Assembly: GCF_003149455.1 (NCBI RefSeq)
Contig: NZ_QFFK01000006.1
Location: 377,136 to 441,135, forward strand
Origin: Chitinophaga deserti
GTDB taxonomy: Bacteria; Bacteroidota; Bacteroidia; Chitinophagales; Chitinophagaceae
Length of the DNA: 64,000 nt
Reading direction: 5' to 3'
The notes below the pieces were generated by a model. That model saw only the letters and a list, made by a program, of their open reading frames with translations. It was not told the origin of the DNA and did no database searches. Of this stretch, positions 34,390 through 43,972 are shown in pieces; position 1 is the stretch's first letter, and every line of letters starts with the position of its first letter. Both the position numbers and the translations under genes were made by a program.

Positions 34390-36807
34390 CTACCGGGAAA
34401 ATGTCTGTTCTGCTTCGAGCTGCTTTACCCGTTCATAAATGTCAGGCGAATGCTTCCTGATTTTAATTTTCACATATTTTGATGCGGGCATATTGCTTTC
34501 CTTCACTACATTATTGACAGAAACCAACACGTTCGTTTCCGGGAAATACGTAACCGTATTTTTTTCAGGAATCGGGTAGGGAACAACAATGAATAAGGGT
34601 GCAATCCGCTCTATGCCATCGTCGTAGTTGAAAAGATCCACGGTGTCCCCATCTTTGAGTCCGGCCTTTTCTACGTCTTTTTCATTCATGAATATTACCC
34701 GGCGTTCGTTTTTAATACCGCGGTAACGATCGTCCAGCCCGTATATGGTGGTGTTAAACTGGTCGTGGGTGCGTGTTGTGGCCATCATATATTCATCATG
34801 GGAAAGCTTGTTTTCAGGGATTTCAGTGAGGGTGAAAGGAGCGCGGTTGCCAAATTTCGCAGTAATAAAATTACCGTCACGGGCTGCATTTGGCAGATAG
34901 AACCCTCCTTTTTTTCTTACCCTCGTATTGTAATTTTCAAACCCGGGAATACATTTTTCGATATCATCCCTTACTGCATCGTAACTGTCCATATAACGCT
35001 GCCAGTCTACAACGGTTTTACCCGCAAGTGTAGCCATCGCCAGCCGGTAGGCAATCCGGGTTTCATTGATGAGGTTACCGGATACCGGCGTCAGCATTCC
35101 TTTAGACGATTGAACCACGCCCATCGAATTCTCGGTGCTGATGATCTGCAGCTCTCCGTTAATAACATCACGATCGCTGCGGGAAAGCGTGGGCAGGATA
35201 ATGGATTCCCTGCCATGTACCAAATGCCCCCTGTTGAGCTTTGTAGACACGCATGCCGTTAGATTTAGCTTTCTGATTGCAGCGGCGGTATAAGTAGTGT
35301 CTGGCGTGGCAGAGAGGAAATTTCCACCCATGCAGAAAAGAACTTTCAGTTTTCCTTCATGCATGGCTTTTATGGCGTGTACCACACTGTATCCATGTTT
35401 GCGGGGCACGGTGAAGCCGAAAACCTCTTCCAGGCGGTCCAGCTGCTTGTCTGTAGGTTTTTCATTGATCAGCATCGTTCTGTTACCCTGAACATTACTG
35501 TGGCCTCTTACAGGGCAAACTCCGGCTCCGGGTTTCCCGATGCTTCCTTTTAACAGCAGGATATTGAGTATTTCCCGGATCATGTCTACCCCGTTGGGTT
35601 GCTGGGTAATGCCCATTCCCCAGCAGATAATGATCCGTTTTTTAAACGCCAGCATTTGCGCGGCTTCGTAAAGATCGGCCTGGCTTACCCCGGATGCTGC
35701 AGCTAACTCTTCTAATGAATAATTTTCAAACTGCCGGATAAACGCATCATAGCCGGTTGTTTTTTCCTGAATGAATGCATGGTCGAACACTTCGCCGGGG
35801 GAGTTCTTTTCGAAACCGAGCAATAATAATTCTATGGCTTTGAGCAGCGCCATATCGCCATTTATTTTTACCGGCAGGTAAAGATCGGCAAGCTTGCCGC
35901 CGTTACCGAAAATGCCGCCTATTTCCTGGGGATTGCGGAAGCCCATTAACCCGGCCTCGGGCAGGGGGTTGATGGCAATGATTTTGGCACCGTTCTTCTT
36001 ACCCTTTTCCAGTGCACTCATCATCCTGGGGGCATTCGTACCGGGGTTTTGCCCGATGATGACGATGACATCGGTGTCGTAAAAGTCTTCCAGTTTAACG
36101 GTTCCCTTGCCGATCCCGATAGTGGGAAGAAGGGCGGTGCCAGATGTTTCATGGCACATATTGGAGCAATCGGGCATATTGTTAGTGCCGAATTCCCTGA
36201 CGAAAAGCTGGTAAACAAAAGACGCTTCGTTGCTGGTTCTCCCTGAGGTGTAAAATGCGGCCTCGTCGGGAGAAGCTAACGCGTTCAGATGACCTGCAAT
36301 TTTATTGAATGCATCATCCCAGCTTATGGGCTGATAGTGGGTGCCACCCTGTGGGAGATACACCGGCTCCGTCAGTCTTCCTAAACGGCCGATTTCATAA
36401 TCACTTAATTGCGCGAGATCGTAAACGGAATTATCCGTGAAGAAAGCGGCAGTTATCTTTTTGGTGGTGGCTTCCTCGGCCAGGGCTTTCGCCCCATTTT
36501 CGCAGTATTCGCCGAGGGGAGAACGTTCGTCGTCAGGATCAGGCCACGCGCAACTGGAGCAATCGAATCCGTCAAACTGGTTCATTTTGAATAAAGCGAG
36601 TGTGCCCCGGAAGGGAACTCCCTGCTCGAAGAGATCGGCCAATGCGGCTTTTACAGCGGGGATGCCGGCCGCCCATTTCTTCAGAGGCGTCAATTGCAGG
36701 CCCGATAATTTATATGGATTTTCCGCATGGGGCAAAGCCTGCAACCGGGTTATTTCAGGTGCTTCTTTGCCTTTTACAGGTTCTTCCTTATGTTGACCTT
36801 CTTGCAT
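34390..36807 (-). CDS. FdhF/YdeP-type molybdopterin oxidoreductase
   Basis: 805 residues of the molybdopterin-dinucleotide oxidoreductase family, closest in layout to E. coli YdeP. The N-terminal region has DCSSCAWPDP and EYCENGAK, fewer cysteines than the four that hold the [4Fe-4S] cluster in true FdhF. The Mo-ligand position reads CSNMCHETSG, with Cys where E. coli FdhF has selenocysteine. The C-terminal cofactor-binding domain (about 680-805) is intact. The reaction is unproven: formate oxidation or an acid-stress-related redox role. It lies downstream of fdhD on the same strand with a 58-bp gap; FdhD would sulfurate its cofactor. Confidence 0.88.
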   Translation of the reverse strand: MQEGQHKEEPVKGKEAPEITRLQALPHAENPYKLSGLQLTPLKKWAAGIPAVKAALADLFEQGVPFRGTLALFKMNQFDGFDCSSCAWPDPDDERSPLGEYCENGAKALAEEATTKKITAAFFTDNSVYDLAQLSDYEIGRLGRLTEPVYLPQGGTHYQPISWDDAFNKIAGHLNALASPDEAAFYTSGRTSNEASFVYQLFVREFGTNNMPDCSNMCHETSGTALLPTIGIGKGTVKLEDFYDTDVIVIIGQNPGTNAPRMMSALEKGKKNGAKIIAINPLPEAGLMGFRNPQEIGGIFGNGGKLADLYLPVKINGDMALLKAIELLLLGFEKNSPGEVFDHAFIQEKTTGYDAFIRQFENYSLEELAAASGVSQADLYEAAQMLAFKKRIIICWGMGITQQPNGVDMIREILNILLLKGSIGKPGAGVCPVRGHSNVQGNRTMLINEKPTDKQLDRLEEVFGFTVPRKHGYSVVHAIKAMHEGKLKVLFCMGGNFLSATPDTTYTAAAIRKLNLTACVSTKLNRGHLVHGRESIILPTLSRSDRDVINGELQIISTENSMGVVQSSKGMLTPVSGNLINETRIAYRLAMATLAGKTVVDWQRYMDSYDAVRDDIEKCIPGFENYNTRVRKKGGFYLPNAARDGNFITAKFGNRAPFTLTEIPENKLSHDEYMMATTRTHDQFNTTIYGLDDRYRGIKNERRVIFMNEKDVEKAGLKDGDTVDLFNYDDGIERIAPLFIVVPYPIPEKNTVTYFPETNVLVSVNNVVKESNMPASKYVKIKIRKHSPDIYERVKQLEAEQTFSR

Positions 36808-36865
36808 AGTCTTCGGAGTTTAGTAGTTTTTCAATGACGGGTGAAGGCAATTGCCGCATTCTTCG

Positions 36866-37738
36866 TTATCCGTTCGGGCATAAAACATGCTCACCCGTAT
36901 GATATACATTCGCCCTGTTCCCCTTCACAAATCCCAGGAGGGTTATGTCAAATTCCTTAGCAAGCTCAACGGCCAGACTGGATGGGGCGCCGATAGCGGC
37001 AACAATAGCAATGCCTGCCATAGCTGCTTTTTGAATCAACTCAAAACTGGCTCTGCCACTCAGTAATAAAATATGCCTGTTCAGGGGCAGCAGGCCTTCG
37101 TATAAAGCACAGCCGATTAATTTATCCAGCGCATTATGCCGGCCTACATCTTCCCTGACCAGCAACAATTCACCGTCAGGGGAAAAAAGTCCGGATGCAT
37201 GCAGTCCACCCGATGCGGCAAAGCCTTTTTGCGCAGCCTTTAGTTTATCGGGCAACCCAAAAAGAACTTCGGCAGATAAGCTGAGCTGAAGTTTCTCCAG
37301 ATGATTAAATGGGCTTACTGTGCGTATGGATTGTATCGAGCTTTTTCCACAAACGCCGCAACTGGAAGTAGTATAAAAATTTCTGTCGGACTGCATCAGG
37401 ATCGGGGAGAATCCTTTGGCGAGTGCTACCGTTACACTATTGGCTTTTTCTGATGAACATGCCGCATCTGCGTGGGAAATTTCTTTTATATGATCTTTGT
37501 GGGAGATGATGCCTTCCGTAAATAAAAAACCGGCAGCCAGATCCAGGTCGTTGCCGGGTGTGCGCATGGTGACAGAAATGTTCTTCTGTATGCTGTCCAT
37601 TCCTGCATCATAGGTTATTTTAATCTCCAGCGGCTCTTCCACTGAGAGTGTATCGGAGAATTCGGAGATGGACGGGCCATCAATCCTTTTGACGGAGAAC
37701 TCTTTGATGGAAACCGATCCCGGGCTGCTCATTTCCAT
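36866..37738 (-). CDS. fdhD: Formate dehydrogenase accessory sulfurtransferase
   Basis: 290 residues. FdhD passes sulfur from a cysteine desulfurase to the bis-MGD molybdenum cofactor, which is needed for formate-dehydrogenase activity. The catalytic motif is TSSCGVCGKSS (CxxC). Also typical are RTPGNDLDLAAGFLFTEGII near residue 65-85 and VREDVGRHNALDKLIG further on. It is the first gene of the fdhD-fdhF-like pair. Together they show that the cell makes a sulfurated Mo enzyme. Confidence 0.93.
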   Translation of the reverse strand: MEMSSPGSVSIKEFSVKRIDGPSISEFSDTLSVEEPLEIKITYDAGMDSIQKNISVTMRTPGNDLDLAAGFLFTEGIISHKDHIKEISHADAACSSEKANSVTVALAKGFSPILMQSDRNFYTTSSCGVCGKSSIQSIRTVSPFNHLEKLQLSLSAEVLFGLPDKLKAAQKGFAASGGLHASGLFSPDGELLLVREDVGRHNALDKLIGCALYEGLLPLNRHILLLSGRASFELIQKAAMAGIAIVAAIGAPSSLAVELAKEFDITLLGFVKGNRANVYHTGEHVLCPNG

Positions 37739-37898
37739 ATGAAATCATTGATGCGCTTAGGTACTAAATATAATAAAAAATATCCGAAGTTATAATGAGC
37801 TATACCTTCATGCAACAGGCAGGATACGGGTATATCGTTAGAAAACCGCCCCAGTTAATAGTACTTCGATGGTTTTGCCGGTAGCAACATTGTATAAT

Positions 37899-37930
37899 AA
37901 AAAAGCCTCACAGCTCTGTGAGGCTTTTTT
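37899..37930. terminator. Bidirectional terminator after the ompA-type operon
   Basis: GCCTCACAG and CTGTGAGGC with a two-base loop, flanked by six A and six T. It ends transcription of the ompA-type gene on the minus strand. The rest of 37739-38006 shows nothing recognisable. Confidence 0.88.
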
Positions 37931-38006
37931 ATTATTCATCTGTTATGTTTCATTTGTCTGAACCTAATCGACGGAACATCTGATTGAATTAACCCGTCTG
38001 CTATTC

Positions 38007-39305
38007 CTACAGTTTCTCAAACTCCACGCGGCGGTTCTTCGCTTTTCCTTCGGAGGTGGTATTTTCCGCCACAGGTACGGCAGCGCCTTTGCCTTCAGTG
38101 GTAATCCTGTCCTGCGCAATGCCATGAATATCTGCCAACGCCTTTTTAACAGCCTCAGCCCGCTTTTTGGATAGAACCTCGTTGGTTGCTTTTGCACCAT
38201 CGCTATCGGTATGTCCGGTAATCCTGATCTTCACGGAGGGGTCCGACTGCAGGGCGGTACCGATCTCCTTGATCACGCCGAGGGATGAAGGTTTAATCAC
38301 GTCAGAATTCACATCAAAGGTGATACCCGTAGTGCTGAACTTGCCTTCAGTGAGCAGTTTGTTACGTACGTCCGGATAACCGGTAGCCAGTTTGAAGTTG
38401 GAGATGTAAAAGCCCAGCTCATCTTCTTTATAGTTGGAGCTGCTGATGGCAATGGCCAGCTGGTTGAACTGATCATCGATGATCTTGGGCATATCGTATA
38501 CCTTCTGTTCATTGATCCACATCCTGAAGCGCGTTTTTTGCACGCTGATGGCAAAATGCACCGGTTTGCCGTAATTATCTTCCAGCACTTTTACGGTTTG
38601 CACAGCCGACTTGAATGTCTCATAATGCTTGGCATAAGTAGCCAGGGTGCTTCGGGTGTTATTCCCTTGTCCGAGGAAGAAGTTCAGCTGCACGGCTTTA
38701 TTATCGTGGAGCTTTTTGAAAACTGTATTGCCGGTAGGCGACTCTGCGCCGCTATTGAACAGCGTAAATGTCATTTCAGGGAAGAGGTAGCCTTTGGTTT
38801 GCATGTCCAGAATCATATCGAACTCCATGGTGAAGTTTTCAGGAAGCATTTTGGAATTGGGGGAGGTATAGGTACCTGCCTGCGCCAGTTTCAGCCATTT
38901 CGTATTGTCTTTCATCGCTACAACTTCACCTTTGTTGTTGGTATTCCAGTGCATGGCAAACTCTCCGATGGCATCCTGTGAAAAATCGTCTGCGATCAGG
39001 ACCTGTTCTCCGGCCACAAAGTCGAATTTGGAATAGGCTTGTACGGGTGTGTAGGCTGATTTTGTTGCCGGGGTTGATTTGTCTTCGGATGTGCCCGTAC
39101 TTTTTTGGGCTGCGGGCTCTTCTTTCTTTTTGGGGCCGTTCAGTATTTCGTCTGCCCCCTGGTTTACCGTTTTTTCCACCGCATTTCCGGCCTTATTGGT
39201 GGCTGCATTTTCGGCCCTGCTGGCCATGTTCTTCAGGAATCGCTGGGCATATGCACTGCTCCCGGTAACGAGGAGGAGGCATAGCATTACTTGAATCTTT
39301 TTCAT
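38007..39305 (-). CDS. OmpA-family protein with secreted N-terminal domain
   Basis: 432 residues from the ATG at 39305, where the signal peptide MKKIQVMLCLLLVTGSSAYA begins; a longer frame upstream is not needed. A low-complexity Ala/Lys/Glu stretch (about 25-80) is followed by a beta-rich domain (about 95-310) and the OmpA peptidoglycan-binding domain (about 320-432, ITGHTDSDGAKATNEVLSKKRAEAV and NRRVEFEKL). It would tie the outer membrane to the cell wall. It follows the coiled-coil gene after 2 bp, so they form one operon. Confidence 0.9.
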   Translation of the reverse strand: MKKIQVMLCLLLVTGSSAYAQRFLKNMASRAENAATNKAGNAVEKTVNQGADEILNGPKKKEEPAAQKSTGTSEDKSTPATKSAYTPVQAYSKFDFVAGEQVLIADDFSQDAIGEFAMHWNTNNKGEVVAMKDNTKWLKLAQAGTYTSPNSKMLPENFTMEFDMILDMQTKGYLFPEMTFTLFNSGAESPTGNTVFKKLHDNKAVQLNFFLGQGNNTRSTLATYAKHYETFKSAVQTVKVLEDNYGKPVHFAISVQKTRFRMWINEQKVYDMPKIIDDQFNQLAIAISSSNYKEDELGFYISNFKLATGYPDVRNKLLTEGKFSTTGITFDVNSDVIKPSSLGVIKEIGTALQSDPSVKIRITGHTDSDGAKATNEVLSKKRAEAVKKALADIHGIAQDRITTEGKGAAVPVAENTTSEGKAKNRRVEFEKL

Positions 39306-39307
39306 AT

Positions 39308-40093
39308 TTATTTTAATTCTTTTAACCACTGTTCCGCATACGCCCTGGCGGCTGTTGCGGTTTCCTTTCCACTGCGGAAACATAGTTTCCAGTATTCGTT
39401 TTTCTGTTCCAGTTCCTCGTCCACGAAGTATTTTACGCCATGGCTATCTTCTTTCAGCTCCGCTTCAAAGTTGATATCAGCGGTATTTTCGAGAAACTGC
39501 TGTAAGCGTTTACGGATAAGATCTTTCGGAGTAGCCGGATATTCCGCATCCCACTTCTTCACTGCGGCTTCATATTCCACGGGGTTGGCATAACGCATGC
39601 CGGCCACGGTCATGACGTAAAAGTCATGTTTGGGATCTGAAGGGTTCCTGAGGGCGTTGTATTTTTCCTTCAGCATTTTAACGAGGGATTCTGCCAGTCC
39701 TTTGGTAGCATCGGTAGCTTCCTTCAGATCTTTTTCGGCTTCCGGAATAGATTTTTCCAGTTCTGCGATTTCCGCCTTTATTTTGCCTTCCGCACTCTGG
39801 GGTTTGGCATTTTCCCTGTCTTTGCTGAACTTTTGGGCATAGCCCGGGGATTGCAGGTACTTTTTGATATAGTCTCCGATTTCTTTAACGGCAGCCGCGC
39901 GTTTGGCAGGCTCCAGCTTTTTCAGTTCGCGGAAATTGGGGAAGCGGATCTCACCATCCTCGAAATTTTTTTCGATATAACCTGGAACATCTTCGGGGTC
40001 GATCTTCAAAGTGGTGAAAATATCCCAGGGCCTGGTTGCCAGGGCAGTGGTGAACAAAACGATGCCGGAGAGGAGTACAAACAAGTATTTCAT
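39308..40093 (-). CDS. Secreted coiled-coil protein of unknown function
   Basis: 261 residues with a signal peptide (MKYLFVLLSGIVLFTTALA). The middle (about 70-145) is rich in Glu, Lys and Ala and likely coiled coil (KIKAEIAELEKSIPEAEKDL). I do not recognise a family. Two bases separate it from the OmpA-type gene downstream, and it is the first gene of the pair, so a periplasmic partner or assembly factor for that protein is plausible. No catalytic motif is seen. Confidence 0.75.
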   Translation of the reverse strand: MKYLFVLLSGIVLFTTALATRPWDIFTTLKIDPEDVPGYIEKNFEDGEIRFPNFRELKKLEPAKRAAAVKEIGDYIKKYLQSPGYAQKFSKDRENAKPQSAEGKIKAEIAELEKSIPEAEKDLKEATDATKGLAESLVKMLKEKYNALRNPSDPKHDFYVMTVAGMRYANPVEYEAAVKKWDAEYPATPKDLIRKRLQQFLENTADINFEAELKEDSHGVKYFVDEELEQKNEYWKLCFRSGKETATAARAYAEQWLKELK

Positions 40094-40148
40094 GACTCAC
40101 GGGGTATTAATAAAGGCAAAAATAACCGGAGAGCGCCCAAGTCTGGTG

Positions 40149-40384
40149 TTAAGCTGAATGGAAGGTCGATCTGGTATGCCGGAACGTCATATCCTGCAGT
40201 TGAAACAAAATAACAAGGATGTTTCCTGTATAGGTACTATTACGGGGTTGAAACTGGAGCCTGAAACCCAATTCTGCGTTTTTCACATAGGTAAGGGTGA
40301 GATCTAATTCCCTTAGCTGATACGGATGTGCATCCGGTATATGCCGGGTTGTAATTTTACTTGGAATGCTGAAAGATTTCTATC
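40149..40384 (-). other. Possible gene fragment without a start
   Basis: On the minus strand an open stretch of about 78 codons ends at a TAA at 40151-40149. The translation has a protein-like middle (LTLTYVKNAELGFRLQFQPR, then STYTGNILVILFQLQDMTF). There is no start codon near its beginning, and a stop precedes it at 40387-40385. It could be the tail of a decayed gene, or chance. It lies in the 40094-40394 gap, which otherwise shows nothing. Confidence 0.25.
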
Positions 40385-40394
40385 TTTCTATTAT

Positions 40395-40925
40395 ATGAAA
40401 CCATGGACACAGATATTATTCAGTATTTTCTTCCCAGTCTATCTGGCTACAGTTCTGCTTACTAATACTTCGCTGACTGGTTTCTGGACAGACGTAATAT
40501 TTTCAATCCTGCTATCAGTCTTTACATTAGGACTCAATTTTAGAATGAGTATAGACAAGCTTTGGTTAACAATGGTGCTGAGAACATCAAACATACTTTG
40601 TTCACTCATTGTATTTGGATTGTTGGGGCTACATCTGGTTAACCCATTTGCCTGGGACACTTTTAAACTTCGCAGCTTCTATTTTCAGCCGGTTGACAGT
40701 CGGTTATTCAATGCTTATTTCAAACCTGTTGGGGCATATGCGGGTGGTTATGGGAATTTTTGGGTTACTGAAACCCCTAAATACTTTCCATTAATTGAAT
40801 GGAGGGTATATTGGGACAGGACGGTTGATCATGACTTTAAGGATGATACATTTGAAGGGGAACCAATTGATAACTACGAAGTAGTTCGCAATTTTATCAA
40901 AGAAGAAGTTATTGCGAAACAATAA
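40395..40925 (+). CDS. Small membrane protein of unknown function
   Basis: 176 residues from the ATG at 40395. Three to four hydrophobic helices fill the first 100 residues (QILFSIFFPVYLATVLL, then VIFSILLSVFTLGLNF and NILCSLIVFGLLGLHLV), followed by a soluble, acidic C-terminal part of about 75 residues. I do not recognise the family. The coding sequence is AT-richer than its neighbours, so it may have been acquired. It stands alone between convergent and divergent genes. Confidence 0.65.
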   Translation: MKPWTQILFSIFFPVYLATVLLTNTSLTGFWTDVIFSILLSVFTLGLNFRMSIDKLWLTMVLRTSNILCSLIVFGLLGLHLVNPFAWDTFKLRSFYFQPVDSRLFNAYFKPVGAYAGGYGNFWVTETPKYFPLIEWRVYWDRTVDHDFKDDTFEGEPIDNYEVVRNFIKEEVIAKQ

Positions 40926-41052
40926 TAAAGGCATACCCGTGTGGCATTAAAGCCCCCCTTAATTGTCACCAATCCCCATCAATAATCCTCTTCCCGGGCG
41001 ATAGTTTTGTATATTCGAAATAATCATTCAGAACATACAAATTACACTCCCA

Positions 41053-41619
41053 ATGAGAAAGCTGGTTTTATTTGCACATATCTCCCTCGATGGGTTTGCC
41101 GGTGACAAGAATGGTGGCCTCGACTTCCTGACCTATGATGAAGAGCTGCAGCAATGGGCAGATGAACTGGTCAAAACTGTAGGTGCCCCCGTTTACGGTA
41201 AAAACACTTACCACCTGATGGAAGGATACTGGCCTACCGTATTGAACGACCCGAAAGCCGGCGGGCATACCCTTGAGCATGCCAAATGGGTACAGGATAT
41301 CCCGAAAATTGTATTCTCTACAACTTTGAATAGCGCCGACTGGAATAATACCACTTTGATCAAAGACAACATTGTGGAGGAAGTGAACAAGCTGAAACAG
41401 CAACCGGGTAAAGACCTCGTGATCTTCGGCAGCCCGGGCCTCACTAAAAGCCTGATGAAACTGGGGCTGATAGACGAGTATAAACTAACCCTGCATCCCG
41501 TAATACTGGGAGAAGGCAACAGTCTGTTCGACAGCTCAACGCCTTTGAGCAATTTGAAACTGGTGGACTCGAAAGCCCTCCGTTCCGGCGTAATCACATT
41601 ACACTATACGAACCGCTAA
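41053..41619 (+). CDS. Dihydrofolate-reductase-like (RibD C-terminal type) protein
   Basis: 188 residues. The fold is that of DHFR/RibD-C: MRKLVLFAHISLDGFAGDKN at the start, GAPVYGKNTYHLMEGYWP, and the NADPH-binding end block KDLVIFGSPGLTKSLM, HPVILGEGNSLFD. Such stand-alone proteins are common and probably reduce a small substrate with NADPH, but their function is mostly unknown and they are not the main DHFR. A -7-like TAGTTTTG lies at 41002-41009. A bidirectional terminator follows. Confidence 0.85.
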   Translation: MRKLVLFAHISLDGFAGDKNGGLDFLTYDEELQQWADELVKTVGAPVYGKNTYHLMEGYWPTVLNDPKAGGHTLEHAKWVQDIPKIVFSTTLNSADWNNTTLIKDNIVEEVNKLKQQPGKDLVIFGSPGLTKSLMKLGLIDEYKLTLHPVILGEGNSLFDSSTPLSNLKLVDSKALRSGVITLHYTNR

Positions 41620-41636
41620 AGCCAGGCCTTTAGCAT

Positions 41637-41674
41637 AAAAAAAGGGTAGCTGATCAGATCGGCTACCCTTTTTT
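41637..41674. terminator. Bidirectional terminator between DHFR-like and fucosidase genes
   Basis: GGGTAGC and GCTACCC, flanked by seven A and six T, with an 11-base loop that itself contains GATC twice. It serves the two convergent genes. Confidence 0.85.
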
Positions 41675-41690
41675 CTTTTGGTTTAGCGGG

Positions 41691-43496
41691 TTATTTCACA
41701 CGCACGAGCTGCACCTGCTGGAGGTTCATCACGCCAACTCCCGGTTTGGTAAGCGGTTTAATCACCAATGTGTTCACACCTTTTTTAGGAATATTCACGG
41801 TGCCCAGCTCCCAATCCTGGTAAGCGCTCCAATTGTTGTTAGTGCTTTTTACCACGCCGGAAAGCGTTGTACTGCCTGCCGTCAGGGTAATTTTAGATCC
41901 GGCGGATTCATCCGTACATGCGGCGCGGAGTATCACCCTGTATTTCCCGGGTTGCTTTACCTGGAGGTTCCAGGTGGCTGTGCCGGTTAGGGCAGTCCAG
42001 CTGTATAGCACCGGTTTATCGCTCATGGATAATGCCACACCCTCGTGGAGGATGGCATCGCCGGGAGGCAAATGATAACCGCCGTCTGCATCCGGGAAAA
42101 TACCCGAGGGAACGAGGGTGGTACCGGCAACATCCAGCTCTATTACCGTGGCCAGGTTGTTGCGGAATGCGGTATTACTGATGTCGATGGAGATACCGGG
42201 CTCCGATACGGAGGTTGGCAGTGGTGTACGTGCGCCATCCGCGAGGTACACTGCTTTGGGGGTGCTTCCGGCATCCGGTGCAATGGGTACCAGCAAACGG
42301 TTGTTTTCAGGCCAGTGGAAAATGTGGAGGTAGTATTTACCGTTTTTAGTGGTGATCCGTCCCCAGTTCACTTTCCCGATGCTGTTAGCCCTGGAGCCGT
42401 AGATGGATTCTCCGTTCACTTTCATCCAGCCGCCGATTCCCTGCATCAGTTCAATGCTTTTGGAAGGGATGGTTCCATCGCCCATAGGGCCTACGTTCAG
42501 CAGGTAATTGCCTCCTTTGGATACGATATCGATCATATTCTGCACCAGTTCCTTTTCGGTATGCCAGCGCTGGTTGTTTTTTGAGTATCCCCAGGTGCCG
42601 TTCATGGTCATGCACGATTCCCAGTCCATATCCTTGTATCCCGCTTCAGGGATAAACTGCTCCGGCGTAACGAGGTCGCCGTTGGCGCGGGTGTACTCGC
42701 TGTTGTGGTCGAAGTGATAGAGGCGGTTGTTCATGATGATGTTGGGATGGTGCTTCTTAACCATGTCAACCAGCGCATTAGCGCCCCATTTTTCGCCCTG
42801 TATCTCTTTGGAGCTATAATCCCACCAAACCACGTCGATAGGGCCGTAGTTGGAAAATATCTCCTCTGCCTGCTGATGCATATAAGACACGTAGTTGGCG
42901 TTGTTGCGCGTATCGTTCTTTACACCGCCGGGCGTTGGCATACCATGTTCCACATATGCGTCTGGGTGGTGCCAGTCCAGCAGAGAAAAATACACTCCCA
43001 CGCGCAGCCCCTGTTCATGCAGGGCGTTAACGATCTCCCGCATGAGGTCGCGGCCGGTTACGTCCATTCCGTCGTAGGTGGTGGTTTTACTGTCGTGCAA
43101 TGCAAATCCTTCGTGGTGACGAGTAGTGAAGATGACATAGCGGCATCCTGCTTCTTTGGCGGTTTTCGCCCACTCGCGGGCAAAGTCCTTTTTAGGCCGG
43201 AACAGTGGTGTCAGCTGCTTTTCATACTCAGCAGCAGGCACATTAGCCATGTTCTGTATCCATTCCACGCAGCCTTCGTAATCTTTACCGTTCCACTCGC
43301 CGGCAGCGGCACTGTATAGTCCCCAGTGCACGAACATGCCGAAGTGGGCATCGCGGAACCAGCGCATACGCGCATTGCGGAGCGCTTCCGGTTCTGTGGC
43401 GTTGGATTTCAGTCCTCCGTCTGCCTGCGCTGTAGCCGTGTATCCGGAAAGCAGCATGCCGCCAAGCAGGCATATCTTCATTAAGTCTTTCTTCAT
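41691..43496 (-). CDS. Alpha-L-fucosidase (GH29) with C-terminal beta-sandwich domain
   Basis: 601 residues from the ATG at 43496 (GTG at 43505 is less likely). Signal peptide to about residue 24 (SGYTATAQA), GH29 barrel from about 40 to 380 with FGMFVHWGLYS and TTRHHEGFALHDSKTTTYDG, and the nucleophile Asp in PIDVVWWDYSS. Then a small domain and a C-terminal carbohydrate-binding-like beta-sandwich (about 485-601). It removes terminal alpha-linked L-fucose outside the cytoplasm. The stop-to-start gap to a truncated SusD gene upstream is about 30 bp, so it was probably part of a larger polysaccharide locus. Confidence 0.92.
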   Translation of the reverse strand: MKKDLMKICLLGGMLLSGYTATAQADGGLKSNATEPEALRNARMRWFRDAHFGMFVHWGLYSAAAGEWNGKDYEGCVEWIQNMANVPAAEYEKQLTPLFRPKKDFAREWAKTAKEAGCRYVIFTTRHHEGFALHDSKTTTYDGMDVTGRDLMREIVNALHEQGLRVGVYFSLLDWHHPDAYVEHGMPTPGGVKNDTRNNANYVSYMHQQAEEIFSNYGPIDVVWWDYSSKEIQGEKWGANALVDMVKKHHPNIIMNNRLYHFDHNSEYTRANGDLVTPEQFIPEAGYKDMDWESCMTMNGTWGYSKNNQRWHTEKELVQNMIDIVSKGGNYLLNVGPMGDGTIPSKSIELMQGIGGWMKVNGESIYGSRANSIGKVNWGRITTKNGKYYLHIFHWPENNRLLVPIAPDAGSTPKAVYLADGARTPLPTSVSEPGISIDISNTAFRNNLATVIELDVAGTTLVPSGIFPDADGGYHLPPGDAILHEGVALSMSDKPVLYSWTALTGTATWNLQVKQPGKYRVILRAACTDESAGSKITLTAGSTTLSGVVKSTNNNWSAYQDWELGTVNIPKKGVNTLVIKPLTKPGVGVMNLQQVQLVRVK

Positions 43497-43525
43497 CTTA
43501 GTCACCTGTATATGTTGATGTGTTT

Positions 43526-43972
43526 TTACCAGTTAGGATTTTGTTTCATATTGGGATTTGCATTGATTTCCGCAAGGGGAATGGGCCACCCGTAATCCCT
43601 TGCAGGGTTGAATATACGATGTTCGATGATAACTGCCTTACCGCTTGCCGGATCTATCGCTCCTTTGGCAGGCTCGTTCAGCAGTACCTCCCCGGTTTTC
43701 CAGCGGCGGATGTCAAAAGGCCTTTGGCCTTCAAACGCCAGCTCTACCTGACGTTCGTGACGGGTCAGCTTGCGCATGGCCGCCTGTGAATTATACTTTG
43801 AAACATCTGCATCCGGCATGCCTGCACGGTTCCTGATCTGGTTGAGATACAGAACCACATCCGGGTTCTGCCAGTCATTCATCTCCACCAGCGATTCTAC
43901 ATAACTAAGCAGCACTTCTGCATAGCGGATGATCATGAAGTTTCCGGGCTTCCCGGTTTTAATGGTTCCATT
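43526..43972 (-). pseudogene. Truncated SusD (C-terminal third only)
   Basis: The frame encodes the end of a SusD protein: NFMIIRYAEVLLSYVESLVE, then TRHERQVELAFEGQRPFDIR and a terminal NPNMKQNPNW. Homology runs back to about 43972, where the same frame has a TAA (43975-43973). No N-terminal two-thirds, signal peptide or SusC gene exists upstream; a transporter gene on the other strand starts at 44186. So this is a deletion remnant. It shows that the adjoining fucosidase gene once belonged to a susCD locus. The stretch 43976-44113 holds nothing else I recognise. Confidence 0.85.
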
